A stretch of 64,000 nucleotides of DNA from Acutalibacter sp. GTDB lineage: Bacteria; Bacillota; Clostridia; Oscillospirales; Acutalibacteraceae. The notes below the pieces were generated by a model, which did no database searches, was not told where the DNA came from, and worked only from the letters and a program-made list of their open reading frames with translations. How positions within the stretch are numbered: the first letter of the stretch is position 1; the number at the start of each line of letters is the position of its first letter. Location of the stretch: assembly GCA_022511515.1 (NCBI GenBank), contig JAFLRP010000107.1, forward strand, positions 1-64,000, in the 5' to 3' direction. Below, one piece after another: positions 16,283 through 23,973 of this stretch. Made by a program: the position numbers and the translations under genes.

Positions 16283-17335
16283 ATGTCTGAGAAAGTCCTA
16301 ATGAAAGGCAACGAGGCCCTGGCGGAGGCTGCTATCCGGGCGGGATGCCACCATTTCTTCGGCTATCCCATCACCCCCCAGACGGAGCTTGCCGCGTACA
16401 TGGCAAAGCGTATGCCCAAGGTAGGCGGTACATATTTGCAGGCGGAATCGGAGATTGCCGCTATCAACATGGTGCTGGGCGCTTCCGCCGCCGGTATTCG
16501 TGCCATGACCTCCTCCTCCTCTCCCGGCGTGAGCCTGAAAAGCGAGGGCATTTCCTATATGGCGGGGTCTGACCTGCCGGCGTTGATCATCAATGTTCAG
16601 CGGGGCGGCCCGGGTTTGGGCGGCATCCAGCCCTCTCAGGCGGATTACTGGCAGGCCACAAAAGCCGGCGGCCACGGCGATTATCAGATTTTGGTGTTCG
16701 CCCCCTCCACCGTTCAGGAAATGGTGGATTTGGTCTCCGACGCCTTTGACCTGGCAGACAAGTACCGGATGCCCTCCATGATTTTGGCAGACGGCATGCT
16801 GGGCCAGATGATGGAGCCGGTGGTTTTGCCGGAGGAAGGGGCGAAAGCCCCCGTGGAAAAACCCTGGGCGGCCTGCGGGCACGAAAACAAGAGGGAGCAC
16901 AATGTCATCAACTCCCTGTACCTGACCCCGGAAAAGCTGGAAACGCTGGTACTGGAGCGGTATGAGCGGTATGAGATCATCCGAAAGAACGAGCAGCGGG
17001 CAGAGGAATATCTGACCGACGACGCCGACCTCATCGTGGTGGCCTACGGCGCGTCTGCCCGTGTGGCGAGAAGCGCTGTCAACAGCCTGAGGGAGCAGGG
17101 AAAGAAAGTGGGCTTGATCCGTCCCATCACCCTGTGGCCCTTCCCGGTGGATACGTTAAAGAAAGCCGCTGCCCACACCAAGCAGATGCTGGTGGTGGAA
17201 ATGAGCATGGGACAGATGGTGGACGACGTGAAGCTCAGCGTGGATTGCAAAATCCCCGTCAGCTTCTACGGGCGCACCGGCGGCATGATCCCCACCCCGG
17301 CCGCGGTCCGGGCGGAGATCGAAAAGCTGCTGTAA
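16283..17335 (+). CDS. korA: 2-oxoacid:ferredoxin oxidoreductase, alpha subunit
   Basis: A 350-residue alpha subunit of the CoA-dependent 2-oxoacid oxidoreductase family (2-oxoglutarate or branched-chain 2-oxoacid). The opening LMKGNEALAEAAIRAGCHHFFGYPITPQTE is diagnostic; it is followed by the pyrimidine-binding fold and a C-terminal transketolase-like domain (about 240-330). The start is placed at ATG 16283, after AAGGAAG, rather than at an in-frame GTG 9 nt upstream. It works with the beta subunit (TPP), gamma subunit (CoA) and delta subunit. Substrate choice between 2-oxoglutarate and isovalerate-type acids cannot be made from sequence by eye. Confidence 0.92.
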   Translation: MSEKVLMKGNEALAEAAIRAGCHHFFGYPITPQTELAAYMAKRMPKVGGTYLQAESEIAAINMVLGASAAGIRAMTSSSSPGVSLKSEGISYMAGSDLPALIINVQRGGPGLGGIQPSQADYWQATKAGGHGDYQILVFAPSTVQEMVDLVSDAFDLADKYRMPSMILADGMLGQMMEPVVLPEEGAKAPVEKPWAACGHENKREHNVINSLYLTPEKLETLVLERYERYEIIRKNEQRAEEYLTDDADLIVVAYGASARVARSAVNSLREQGKKVGLIRPITLWPFPVDTLKKAAAHTKQMLVVEMSMGQMVDDVKLSVDCKIPVSFYGRTGGMIPTPAAVRAEIEKLL

Positions 17336-17370
17336 AACTGCTTGAAAACAGAGAGAAGGGAAGTTATCCT

Positions 17371-18144
17371 ATGGCTATCGTATTTCAGAAACCTCATGCC
17401 CTGACAGACGCGCCTTTGCACTACTGCCCCGGCTGTACCCACGGCATCGTTCACCGGCTGGTGGCACAGGCCTTGGATGAGTTGGGCGTAGAGGGGAAGA
17501 CCGTAGGTGTGGCCTCGGTGGGCTGCTCCGTCATGAGCTATGACTATTTCGCCTGCGATATGGTGGAGGCCCCCCACGGCAGAGCGCAGGCGGTTGCCAC
17601 CGGCATCAAGCGGGCAAGACCGGAAAATGTGGTGTTCACCTATCAGGGGGACGGCGACCTGGCAGCTATCGGCACGGCGGAGACGGTCCACGCTGCCACC
17701 AGAGGGGAAAATATCACCGTCATCTTTATCAATAACGCCATTTACGGCATGACCGGCGGGCAGATGGCTCCCACCTCTCTGCCGGGACAGATTACCCAGA
17801 CCACGCCTTACGGCAGAGACACCAACACTGCCGGCTACCCCGTGCGGGTCTGCGAGCTGCTGTCCACTCTGGACGGCGTAGCCTTTGCCCAGCGGGTGAC
17901 GGTCAGCGACGTGAAAAACGTGAACATCGCCCGGCAGGCCATTAAGAAAGCATTCCAGAATCAGATTGACGGAAAGGGCTACTCCATCGTGGAAGTCCTC
18001 TCCACCTGTCCCACCAACTGGGGACTGTCCCCGGTGGAAGCGGTCAAATGGATGAACGAGAACATGATCCCCTACTATCCTTTGGGCGTGTATAAGGATG
18101 TGGCAGAAGGCGTGAAAGTCGTTCAGAAAGGGGGCAAGAGTTAA
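17371..18144 (+). CDS. korB: 2-oxoacid:ferredoxin oxidoreductase, beta subunit (TPP-binding)
   Basis: A 257-residue beta subunit that binds thiamine diphosphate. It has the CPGCTHG cysteine motif near residue 19 and the TPP motif GDGDLAAIGTAETVHAATRGENITVIFINN. The start ATG 17371 follows GAAGGGAAG. The C-terminus and TAA stop lie inside a perfect 11-bp hairpin (18137-18160), which begins a long hairpin mosaic reaching into the gamma subunit's ribosome binding region. Confidence 0.93.
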   Translation: MAIVFQKPHALTDAPLHYCPGCTHGIVHRLVAQALDELGVEGKTVGVASVGCSVMSYDYFACDMVEAPHGRAQAVATGIKRARPENVVFTYQGDGDLAAIGTAETVHAATRGENITVIFINNAIYGMTGGQMAPTSLPGQITQTTPYGRDTNTAGYPVRVCELLSTLDGVAFAQRVTVSDVKNVNIARQAIKKAFQNQIDGKGYSIVEVLSTCPTNWGLSPVEAVKWMNENMIPYYPLGVYKDVAEGVKVVQKGGKS

Positions 18145-18315
18145 AATAAATTTTAACTCTCGGTTTTGTGGCCTTTGCACATCACAAAAGTTCGTCCGAA
18201 GACGAACTTCGTGAAGTTTCCCGTGGGGAAACTTTTGGAGACTGATGACGGCAATTTTGCTCCGCAAAACCGGCCCCAATTCCCGAAGAAAGGAGGCTTT
18301 CGCTAAAGCGAAAGC
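18137..18315 (+). repeat. Intergenic hairpin mosaic, copy korB-korC
   Basis: Ordered stems: AGAGTTAAAAT/ATTTTAACTCT (18137-18160, containing the korB stop); TTTTGTG/CACAAAA (18164-18189); AAGTTCGTC/GACGAACTT (18188-18209); AAGTTTCCC/GGGAAACTT (18214-18234); a right-arm fragment of the TTTTGCG module (about 18249-18275); then CCCGAAGAAAGGAGG followed by GCTTTCGC/GCGAAAGC with a TAAA loop (18296-18315). The modules recur at 23857, 28419, 35185 and 52621. Confidence 0.85.
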
Positions 18316-18328
18316 AATGATTATAAGC

Positions 18329-18889
18329 ATGAAAAATCTCAACATGATTTTCGCGGGCTTCGGCGGACAGGGCGTGCTGTTTGCCGGAAAGGTGGCCGCC
18401 TATGCCGGGCTCATCCAGAACCGGGAAATCTCCTGGCTGCCCTCCTATGGCCCGGAAATGCGGGGCGGCACGGCAAATTGCAGCGTTTGTATCTCCGACG
18501 AGCCCATCGGCTCCCCGCTGGTGACGAACCCCAACGTGCTGGTGGCCATGAACCTGCCCTCGCTGGATAAATTCATCGACGCGGTAGAGCCCGGCGGCAC
18601 GGTGCTGGTGGACAGCGCCCTCATCGACAAAAAGGTGGAGCGCACGGATGTGAACGTCCACTATATCCCGGCTTCCGCCATGGCGGAGGAGCAGGGTCTC
18701 AAGGGCCTTGCCAATATGATCTTGATCGGCAAGCTGTTCCGCACAGTGTGCTGCGCTGAAGGCGACTACGGCTTCTGCACCGAGGAAGTGCTGGATCAGG
18801 CCATTCAGAAATGCGTCCCCGCCCGAAAAGCGGAAATGCTGGACTTCAACCGCAAGGCGGTACAGCTTGGCGCGGAGTATAACGGCTGA
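18329..18889 (+). CDS. korC: 2-oxoacid:ferredoxin oxidoreductase, gamma subunit
   Basis: A 186-residue gamma subunit with the [15 protein letters not shown] opening and the [16 protein letters not shown] motif of this family. It completes the kor enzyme. Start choice: ATG 18317 is in frame directly after a hairpin, and ATG 18329 ([10 protein letters not shown]) gives the usual family N-terminus. I chose 18329 because, with the preceding hairpin folded, the AAGGAG at 18290-18295 is about 13 nt away, matching the other copies of this element. Either start gives the same core protein. Confidence 0.9.
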   Translation: MKNLNMIFAGFGGQGVLFAGKVAAYAGLIQNREISWLPSYGPEMRGGTANCSVCISDEPIGSPLVTNPNVLVAMNLPSLDKFIDAVEPGGTVLVDSALIDKKVERTDVNVHYIPASAMAEEQGLKGLANMILIGKLFRTVCCAEGDYGFCTEEVLDQAIQKCVPARKAEMLDFNRKAVQLGAEYNG

Positions 18890-18904
18890 TCTCCGAACAA
18901 AAAG

Positions 18905-18937
18905 AAAACGGACGAAGCAACATGCCTCGTCCGTTTT
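18905..18937. terminator. Bidirectional terminator between korC and a BlaI-type gene
   Basis: An 11-bp stem AAAACGGACGA/TCGTCCGTTTT with an 11-nt loop and A/T runs on both sides serves converging genes. Confidence 0.8.
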
Positions 18938-18949
18938 TATGTTGTCTGA

Positions 18950-19372
18950 TCACTTCTGCTTCTTGGGACCGGGCTTTTTTCCCTGGGCAGCGTCTGCCAA
19001 TAGCCGCTCCAGCTTTTCGATCAATTCCGGAGCATGAGCCTTGTTTTCCCGGAGGGCCATAGCGACGGCCAACTCGGCAAAGGTGTTCTTATCCAGATGG
19101 GACTTTCCCGCCGCCAATGTCACGTAGTATTCTTCCTTCGTCATGGCGCAGGCAAATTGCCTGGAATACTGGGCGCCGTACTTCAAAGGCTCGACCTGTT
19201 TCAAGAGCCCTTTCTTCTCCAGCGAGCGGAGCATCACGTACAGATAACTCTCGCTCCAATAGGAGGTATCATAGGATTCCAAAATGTTGTTGCTGGTGAT
19301 GGGCTGTTCATACTCCCACAAAAAGTCCATCAATTCTTCTTCCCTGCGGGTCAGCCCGATATTTCTTGCCAT
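18950..19372 (-). CDS. BlaI/MecI-family repressor, orphan
   Basis: A 140-residue winged-helix repressor. The opening LTRREEELMDFLWEYEQPIT and the recognition region SESYLYVMLRSLEKKGLL fit the penicillinase-repressor family. The tail is basic (GKKPGPKKQK). No M56 BlaR1-type protease gene is adjacent; the only one in this window is at 40715, beside another BlaI-type gene. Its own promoter is readable on the minus strand (TTGACA-17-TACAAT, 19464-19436). The target genes are unknown. Confidence 0.85.
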   Translation of the reverse strand: MARNIGLTRREEELMDFLWEYEQPITSNNILESYDTSYWSESYLYVMLRSLEKKGLLKQVEPLKYGAQYSRQFACAMTKEEYYVTLAAGKSHLDKNTFAELAVAMALRENKAHAPELIEKLERLLADAAQGKKPGPKKQK

Positions 19373-19435
19373 TTTCCATTTCTCCCCTTTGAATGAAATT
19401 CACGGTCTGAACCCTCTCAATTTCCCCATGGGAAC

Positions 19436-19464
19436 ATTGTACGGTACGGTCTTATCCTTGTCAA
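19436..19464 (-). promoter_or_regulatory. Promoter of the orphan BlaI-type gene
   Basis: On the minus strand TTGACA (19464-19459), a 17-bp spacer and TACAAT (19441-19436). I see no CTACA/TGTAG dyad of the kind present at the other BlaI-type gene. Confidence 0.7.
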
Positions 19465-19545
19465 GAAATAAGTGGTCCCGCTCTACATATTTCACAATTC
19501 CCGGCAGGCGGGAGAAACCGTCCAGAAAAATCTGGAAATGCCGTC

Positions 19546-19574
19546 TTGCAAATTTGCCGGACTTATAGTAGAAT
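19546..19574 (+). promoter_or_regulatory. Promoter of pgi
   Basis: TTGCAA (19546-19551), a 17-bp spacer, TAGAAT (19569-19574), 45 bp upstream of the pgi start. Confidence 0.6.
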
Positions 19575-19618
19575 AAAACCAAGAGAACGAGCCGGACAAA
19601 AAAGGAGTGTTTTTTAAC

Positions 19619-20959
19619 ATGCCATTGAAATTGAACGACGGTTATTTGAAGGGCTTTGTTTCCAGCCATGAAGTGGAACATATCGCGCCCCAGGTGGGGA
19701 CAGCCCACGAGCTGCTCCATTCCGGGAAAGGCCCGGGTGGGGAATTTACCGGCTGGGTAAATCTGCCCACCGAGTACGACAAAGAGGAATTCGCACGGAT
19801 CAAGGCGGCGGCAAAGCGCATTCAGGAAAATTCCGATGTGTTTGTCGTCATCGGTATCGGCGGCTCTTATCTGGGCGCCCGGGCTGCCATCGAATTCTTG
19901 AAGTCCGACTACTACAACGATCTCTCGAAGGACACCCCCAACATCTACTATACCGGCAACAGCATCAGCTCCACCGCTTTGGCTGAGCTGGTTTCCATCT
20001 GCGAGGGGAAGGACGTTTCCATCAATATGATCTCCAAATCCGGCACCACCACGGAGCCCGCCATCGCGTTCCGGGTGTTCCGGGAGCTGTTGGAGAAGAA
20101 GTACGGCAAAGAGGGCGCGAAGGAGCGTATCTACTGCACTACCGACCGGCAGAAGGGCACCTTGAAGCAACTGGCCGACAAGGAAGGTTATGAGACTTTC
20201 GTGGTGCCGGATGACGTGGGCGGACGTTTCTCCGTGCTGACCGCCGTGGGCCTTTTGCCCATCGCCGTTTCCGGCGCGGACATCGACGCTCTAATGGCCG
20301 GCGCTGCCAAGGCGGCCCAGCTTTACAGCGAGCCCGACCTCGCGAAAAACGACTGCTACCGCTATGCGGCGATCCGCAATATTCTGTACCGCAAGGGACT
20401 GTCCACCGAGGTGTTGGTCAGCTATGAGCCCCGCTACACCATGATGAACGAGTGGTGGAAGCAGCTCTTCGGCGAAAGCGAGGGCAAGGACCACAAGGGA
20501 CTGTTCCCGGCTTCCGTGGTGTTCTCCACCGACCTGCACTCCATGGGACAGTATCTCCAGGACGGCAGGCGCAATCTGTTTGAGACGGTGGTTTTGATTG
20601 ACGAGCCGAAGCACCAGATCACGCTTGGTAAGGATCCCACAGACGTGGACGGCCTGAATTATCTGGAGGGCCGCACCATGGCCTTTGTCAACGAAAAGGC
20701 CTTCCAGGGCACAGTGCTGGCCCACAACGACGGCGGCGTTCCCAATGTGGTGCTCCATGCTCCCGATTTCACCGAGGACACTCTGGGGCAGATCATTTAC
20801 TTCTTTGAAAAGGCCTGCGCCATTTCCGGCTATCTGCTGGGGGTCAACCCCTTCGATCAGCCGGGCGTGGAAAGTTATAAGAAGAACATGTTCGCCCTGC
20901 TGGGCAAGCCCGGCTATGAGGAGGCCAAGGCAAAGCTGGAGGCCAGATTGACGAAGTAA
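19619..20959 (+). CDS. pgi: Glucose-6-phosphate isomerase
   Basis: A 446-residue glycolytic enzyme that interconverts glucose-6-phosphate and fructose-6-phosphate. The motifs [30 protein letters not shown] and [16 protein letters not shown] are diagnostic, and the length matches the shorter Firmicute form. The start is ATG 19619, with AAAGGAG 12 nt upstream; a GTG at 19607 sits on that ribosome binding site and is rejected. It is transcribed alone from the promoter at 19546. Confidence 0.96.
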   Translation: MPLKLNDGYLKGFVSSHEVEHIAPQVGTAHELLHSGKGPGGEFTGWVNLPTEYDKEEFARIKAAAKRIQENSDVFVVIGIGGSYLGARAAIEFLKSDYYNDLSKDTPNIYYTGNSISSTALAELVSICEGKDVSINMISKSGTTTEPAIAFRVFRELLEKKYGKEGAKERIYCTTDRQKGTLKQLADKEGYETFVVPDDVGGRFSVLTAVGLLPIAVSGADIDALMAGAAKAAQLYSEPDLAKNDCYRYAAIRNILYRKGLSTEVLVSYEPRYTMMNEWWKQLFGESEGKDHKGLFPASVVFSTDLHSMGQYLQDGRRNLFETVVLIDEPKHQITLGKDPTDVDGLNYLEGRTMAFVNEKAFQGTVLAHNDGGVPNVVLHAPDFTEDTLGQIIYFFEKACAISGYLLGVNPFDQPGVESYKKNMFALLGKPGYEEAKAKLEARLTK

Positions 20960-21054
20960 AGCGTATATGCTTTACAGAAAAACATGGAAATCCCCGCTCC
21001 TTTGGGCGGTTTCCCGTCCGTTGAGACGGAATTAAAAAGTAAGGAGTGTTGAAT

Positions 21055-21468
21055 ATGATTACTCTTTTGACAGGAAAGAAAGGCTCCGGCAAGACGAAGA
21101 GACTGATCGCGCATGCCAATGAGGCGCTGGAGAAGTCTCAGGGCAATGTGGTGCTGGTGGAAAAGGGTCAGAAACTGACCTATGACATTCCCTATGCCGT
21201 GCGCCTGATCGATTCCGATGCCTATGATATCAAGAGCAAAGAGGCGCTGTGCGGCTTTTTGAGCGGCATTTGCGCCGGCAACTACGACGTGACCGACATT
21301 CTGGTGGATTCCACTCTGAAAATTACCGGCACCGGTGCGGAAGCGCTGGAGTTTATCGTTCCCGAGCTGGAAAAGCTGAGCAAGGCGGCGGGCACCGATT
21401 TCTGGCTGTCCGTTTCCGCGGCCGACGAGGAGATCCCCGCTGTGGCAGCCCAGTATATTGCGAAGTAA
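21055..21468 (+). CDS. Small P-loop NTPase of unknown function
   Basis: A 137-residue protein with a clear Walker A, LLTGKKGSGKTKR, at residues 4-16, and an ILVDSTLKI strand that may be Walker B. It lacks other recognisable domains. ATG 21055 is preferred because AAGGAG lies 8 nt before it; an in-frame TTG at 21046 is too close. It sits alone between pgi and the DUF177-rpmF unit. Its partner and substrate are unknown. Confidence 0.75.
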   Translation: MITLLTGKKGSGKTKRLIAHANEALEKSQGNVVLVEKGQKLTYDIPYAVRLIDSDAYDIKSKEALCGFLSGICAGNYDVTDILVDSTLKITGTGAEALEFIVPELEKLSKAAGTDFWLSVSAADEEIPAVAAQYIAK

Positions 21469-21612
21469 GTTTGCTTGTTCGGAAAAGGCGGCTTCAGGGT
21501 CGCCTTTTTCTGTTCTGCATCGAAAAGATTTGGAGCGTTGAAATGCCCGGAGCAGCCCTTTGGGCCGCTTGGCGGCCGGCTGAGAAAACTCACTTCACGG
21601 CTAGAAAAAGGG

Positions 21613-21641
21613 TTGACAACTGTATTTCTACTCTGTATAAT
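21613..21641 (+). promoter_or_regulatory. Consensus sigma-A promoter of DUF177-rpmF
   Basis: A perfect TTGACA (21613-21618), a 17-bp spacer and TATAAT (21636-21641), 24 bp upstream of the ATG at 21666. Confidence 0.9.
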
Positions 21642-21665
21642 ATATCAGCACGGCATGAGGTGGCT

Positions 21666-22154
21666 ATGATAGTCGATTTGAAAAGGTTTTTTCAGGGGCA
21701 ATCGGATACCCTAACGCTTGAGATGGACCTGTCCGGGTTGGAATTGGGCGGTGTCAAGCCGTTTTGTGCGCCCGTTAAGGCAGCGGTTCAACTCAGGGGG
21801 TTTGCGGATTCCGTGCTGCTGGAAGCCCATTTGGACTATGCCACTGTGATGCCTTGTGACCGCTGCGGGGAAAGCACCCGGAAAGACTGGGTCAAAGATT
21901 TTTCCCATGTGCTCGTCCGGGAGCTCCATGAAGAGCAGGACGATGACACCTATGTAGTGGTCGCTGACGAACGGCTGGACTTGGAGGAGCTGCTGCGGGA
22001 GGATATTCTGCTGGATTTACCCAGCAAATACCTGTGCTCGCCGGACTGTAAGGGGTTGTGTCCCAAATGCGGGAAGAACCTGAACGAAGGTAGCTGCGGC
22101 TGTGAGGCTGAGGAAATCGACCCCCGGCTGGAAATTCTGAAAAGCCTGCTGTGA
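21666..22154 (+). CDS. DUF177/YceD-family protein
   Basis: A 162-residue protein of the DUF177 (YceD) family, which is almost always found just before rpmF and is implicated in large-subunit rRNA or ribosome biogenesis. It has four to six conserved Cys, in MPCDRCGES (about residue 60) and CSPDCKGLCPKCGKN (about 125-140), likely a zinc site, and an EIDPRLEILKSLL end typical of the family. The start is ATG 21666, just downstream of a consensus promoter. An open frame continues upstream but would cross the promoter, so it is not used. Confidence 0.9.
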   Translation: MIVDLKRFFQGQSDTLTLEMDLSGLELGGVKPFCAPVKAAVQLRGFADSVLLEAHLDYATVMPCDRCGESTRKDWVKDFSHVLVRELHEEQDDDTYVVVADERLDLEELLREDILLDLPSKYLCSPDCKGLCPKCGKNLNEGSCGCEAEEIDPRLEILKSLL

Positions 22155-22219
22155 GATTTTTAGGACAACACCGTTCTAAGACGGTATCAAAAAAACGGAA
22201 AAGTTAAGGAGGTGCTATC

Positions 22220-22402
22220 ATGGCAGTACCCAAGAGGAAAGTGTCAAGCGCCAGACAGAATAAGAGACGTTCTAACGTGTGGAAGCTTCAGGCTCCCGCT
22301 CTGATGAAGTGCCCCCAGTGCGGCGAGTACAAGGCGCCTCACCGCGTCTGCGGAAGCTGCGGCTATTACAACGGCAGACAGGTCATCAAGAAGGAAGCGT
22401 AA
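22220..22402 (+). CDS. rpmF: 50S ribosomal protein L32
   Basis: A 60-residue L32 with the family opening AVPKRKVSSARQNKRRSN and a zinc ribbon of two CxxC pairs (CPQC and CGSC). This is the zinc-binding form. It has a strong AAGGAGGTG ribosome binding site and is followed by a terminator. Confidence 0.97.
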   Translation: MAVPKRKVSSARQNKRRSNVWKLQAPALMKCPQCGEYKAPHRVCGSCGYYNGRQVIKKEA

Positions 22403-22434
22403 TTTTATTCTGACATCGGATTGATTCTGACATC

Positions 22435-22466
22435 AAAAGGGAACGCGGAGAAATGCGTTCCCTTTT
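22435..22466 (+). terminator. Terminator of rpmF
   Basis: A 12-bp stem AAAAGGGAACGC/GCGTTCCCTTTT with an 8-nt loop. An 11-bp direct repeat ATTCTGACATC (22407-22417, 22424-22434) lies between the rpmF stop and this stem. Confidence 0.8.
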
Positions 22467-22505
22467 CTTGTATGTACGCTGCTGCAGCACAGGGAGTGAG
22501 AAAAA

Positions 22506-23864
22506 ATGGCAGTAAAAATCGAGGGAATTCAGTCGGGCAGTCAGGCGGAAGCGCTGGGGATTTTGCCCGGCGACATGTTGCTGTCTATCAACGGACAGGA
22601 AATCACCGACGTGCTGGATTACCGGTTTTTGGAAACGGAGCGTGTCTTAAAGCTGGTCCTGTCCCGGGACGGGGAGTCTTACACGGTAGACTTGACAAAG
22701 CCCCAGTACCGCGAGATCGGGCTGGAATTTGAAACCTACCTGATGGACCGGGAACACTCCTGCCGAAATCAGTGCATTTTCTGCTTCATCGACCAGCTTC
22801 CCCGGGGCATGCGGGAGACGCTGTATTTCAAGGATGACGACGATCGGCTTTCCTTCCTGTTCGGCAACTACATCACCCTGACAAACATTGACGACCGGGA
22901 AGTGGAGCGCATTTTGAAGATGCATATCAGTCCTATCAACGTGTCTGTCCACACCATGAACCCGGAACTCAGGTGCACCATGATGCACAATCGCTTTGCC
23001 GGAGAAGCCTTGCGCCATCTATACCGGATGGCGGAGGGTGGGTGTAAGCTCAACTGCCAAATCGTTCTCTGTCCCGGCATCAACGACGGGGCGGAGCTGG
23101 AATTCACACTGGAAAAGCTCTACGGTTTGGGAGAAAATCTTCTGAGCGTGGCCTGCGTTCCTGTAGGCTTGACCCGTTATCGGGAGGGTCTGTATCCGCT
23201 GAAACCCTACACCAGGGAAAGCGCCGGAGAAGTGCTGGATATCTTAGAGCGATACGGGGAAAAATTTTTGCGGGAGCGGGGCAGCAGGACGGTCTACGGT
23301 TCGGACGAATTGTATCTGTTAGCGGGGAAAAAATTACCGCCTGTGGAGTTTTACGAGGATTTCCCTCAAATTGAAAACGGCGTGGGAATGCTCCGGAATC
23401 TGGAGGACGAATTTCTGTGGGCGCTGGAGGATATGGAACTGCCTGAGGGACCCAGGACGGTCACCGTCCCCACCGGGGAGTGCGGCGCTGCGTTTCTCGA
23501 TTCCATGCTTGACGAATTGCGCGGAAAATGCCATAATCTAACTGTGAATTTAGTGCCTGTCAAGAATGATTTCTTCGGCGGTTCGGTGAACGTCACCGGG
23601 CTCCTTACCGGGCAGGACATTGTGAAACAGTTGAAAAGCCGGGCGCTGGGGGACGAAGTTTTGATCGCCTCCAATATGCTCCGGGCGAATGAGGACGTTT
23701 TTTTAGACGATATGACCCTCACTGAGCTGGGGAAAACGCTGGGTGTTCCTGTGAGAAAATTTAGCTGTACCGGGGAAGCCATGCTCTGTGCTCTGCTGGG
23801 CGCGGAAGCGCCGACGGCTATTGGTCACAATCCCTATGAACAGAGCAGTTGGGAAAGAGTTTGA
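22506..23864 (+). CDS. DUF512 radical-SAM-type protein with N-terminal PDZ domain
   Basis: A 452-residue protein. Residues about 5-60 form a PDZ-like domain (GSQAEALGILPGDMLLSINGQEI). A CRNQCIFC motif near residue 85 gives a radical-SAM-like Fe-S site. The C-terminal DUF512 domain follows, with NDFFGGSVNVTGLLTGQDI near 355-375. The family is common in Clostridia next to der, as here, and its reaction is not established. The stop codon is inside the first hairpin of the mosaic that separates it from der. Confidence 0.88.
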   Translation: MAVKIEGIQSGSQAEALGILPGDMLLSINGQEITDVLDYRFLETERVLKLVLSRDGESYTVDLTKPQYREIGLEFETYLMDREHSCRNQCIFCFIDQLPRGMRETLYFKDDDDRLSFLFGNYITLTNIDDREVERILKMHISPINVSVHTMNPELRCTMMHNRFAGEALRHLYRMAEGGCKLNCQIVLCPGINDGAELEFTLEKLYGLGENLLSVACVPVGLTRYREGLYPLKPYTRESAGEVLDILERYGEKFLRERGSRTVYGSDELYLLAGKKLPPVEFYEDFPQIENGVGMLRNLEDEFLWALEDMELPEGPRTVTVPTGECGAAFLDSMLDELRGKCHNLTVNLVPVKNDFFGGSVNVTGLLTGQDIVKQLKSRALGDEVLIASNMLRANEDVFLDDMTLTELGKTLGVPVRKFSCTGEAMLCALLGAEAPTAIGHNPYEQSSWERV

Positions 23865-23960
23865 CTAACGTCAAACTCCTGAAAGTTTCCCTGCGGGAAA
23901 CTTAATCATGAATGAAATGTGTAACTCCCGAAGAAAGGAGGGCTTTCGCTAACGCGAAAG
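23857..23960 (+). repeat. Intergenic hairpin mosaic, copy DUF512-der
   Basis: Stems in order: GAGTTTGAC/GTCAAACTC with a TAAC loop (23857-23878, overlapping the upstream stop); AAGTTTCCC/GGGAAACTT (23883-23903); then CTCCCGAAGAAAGGAGG followed by CTTTCGC/GCGAAAG with a TAAC loop (23943-23960). The TTTTGCG and GTTCGTC modules are absent in this copy. Confidence 0.85.
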
Positions 23961-23973
23961 TAAGATGATAGCC

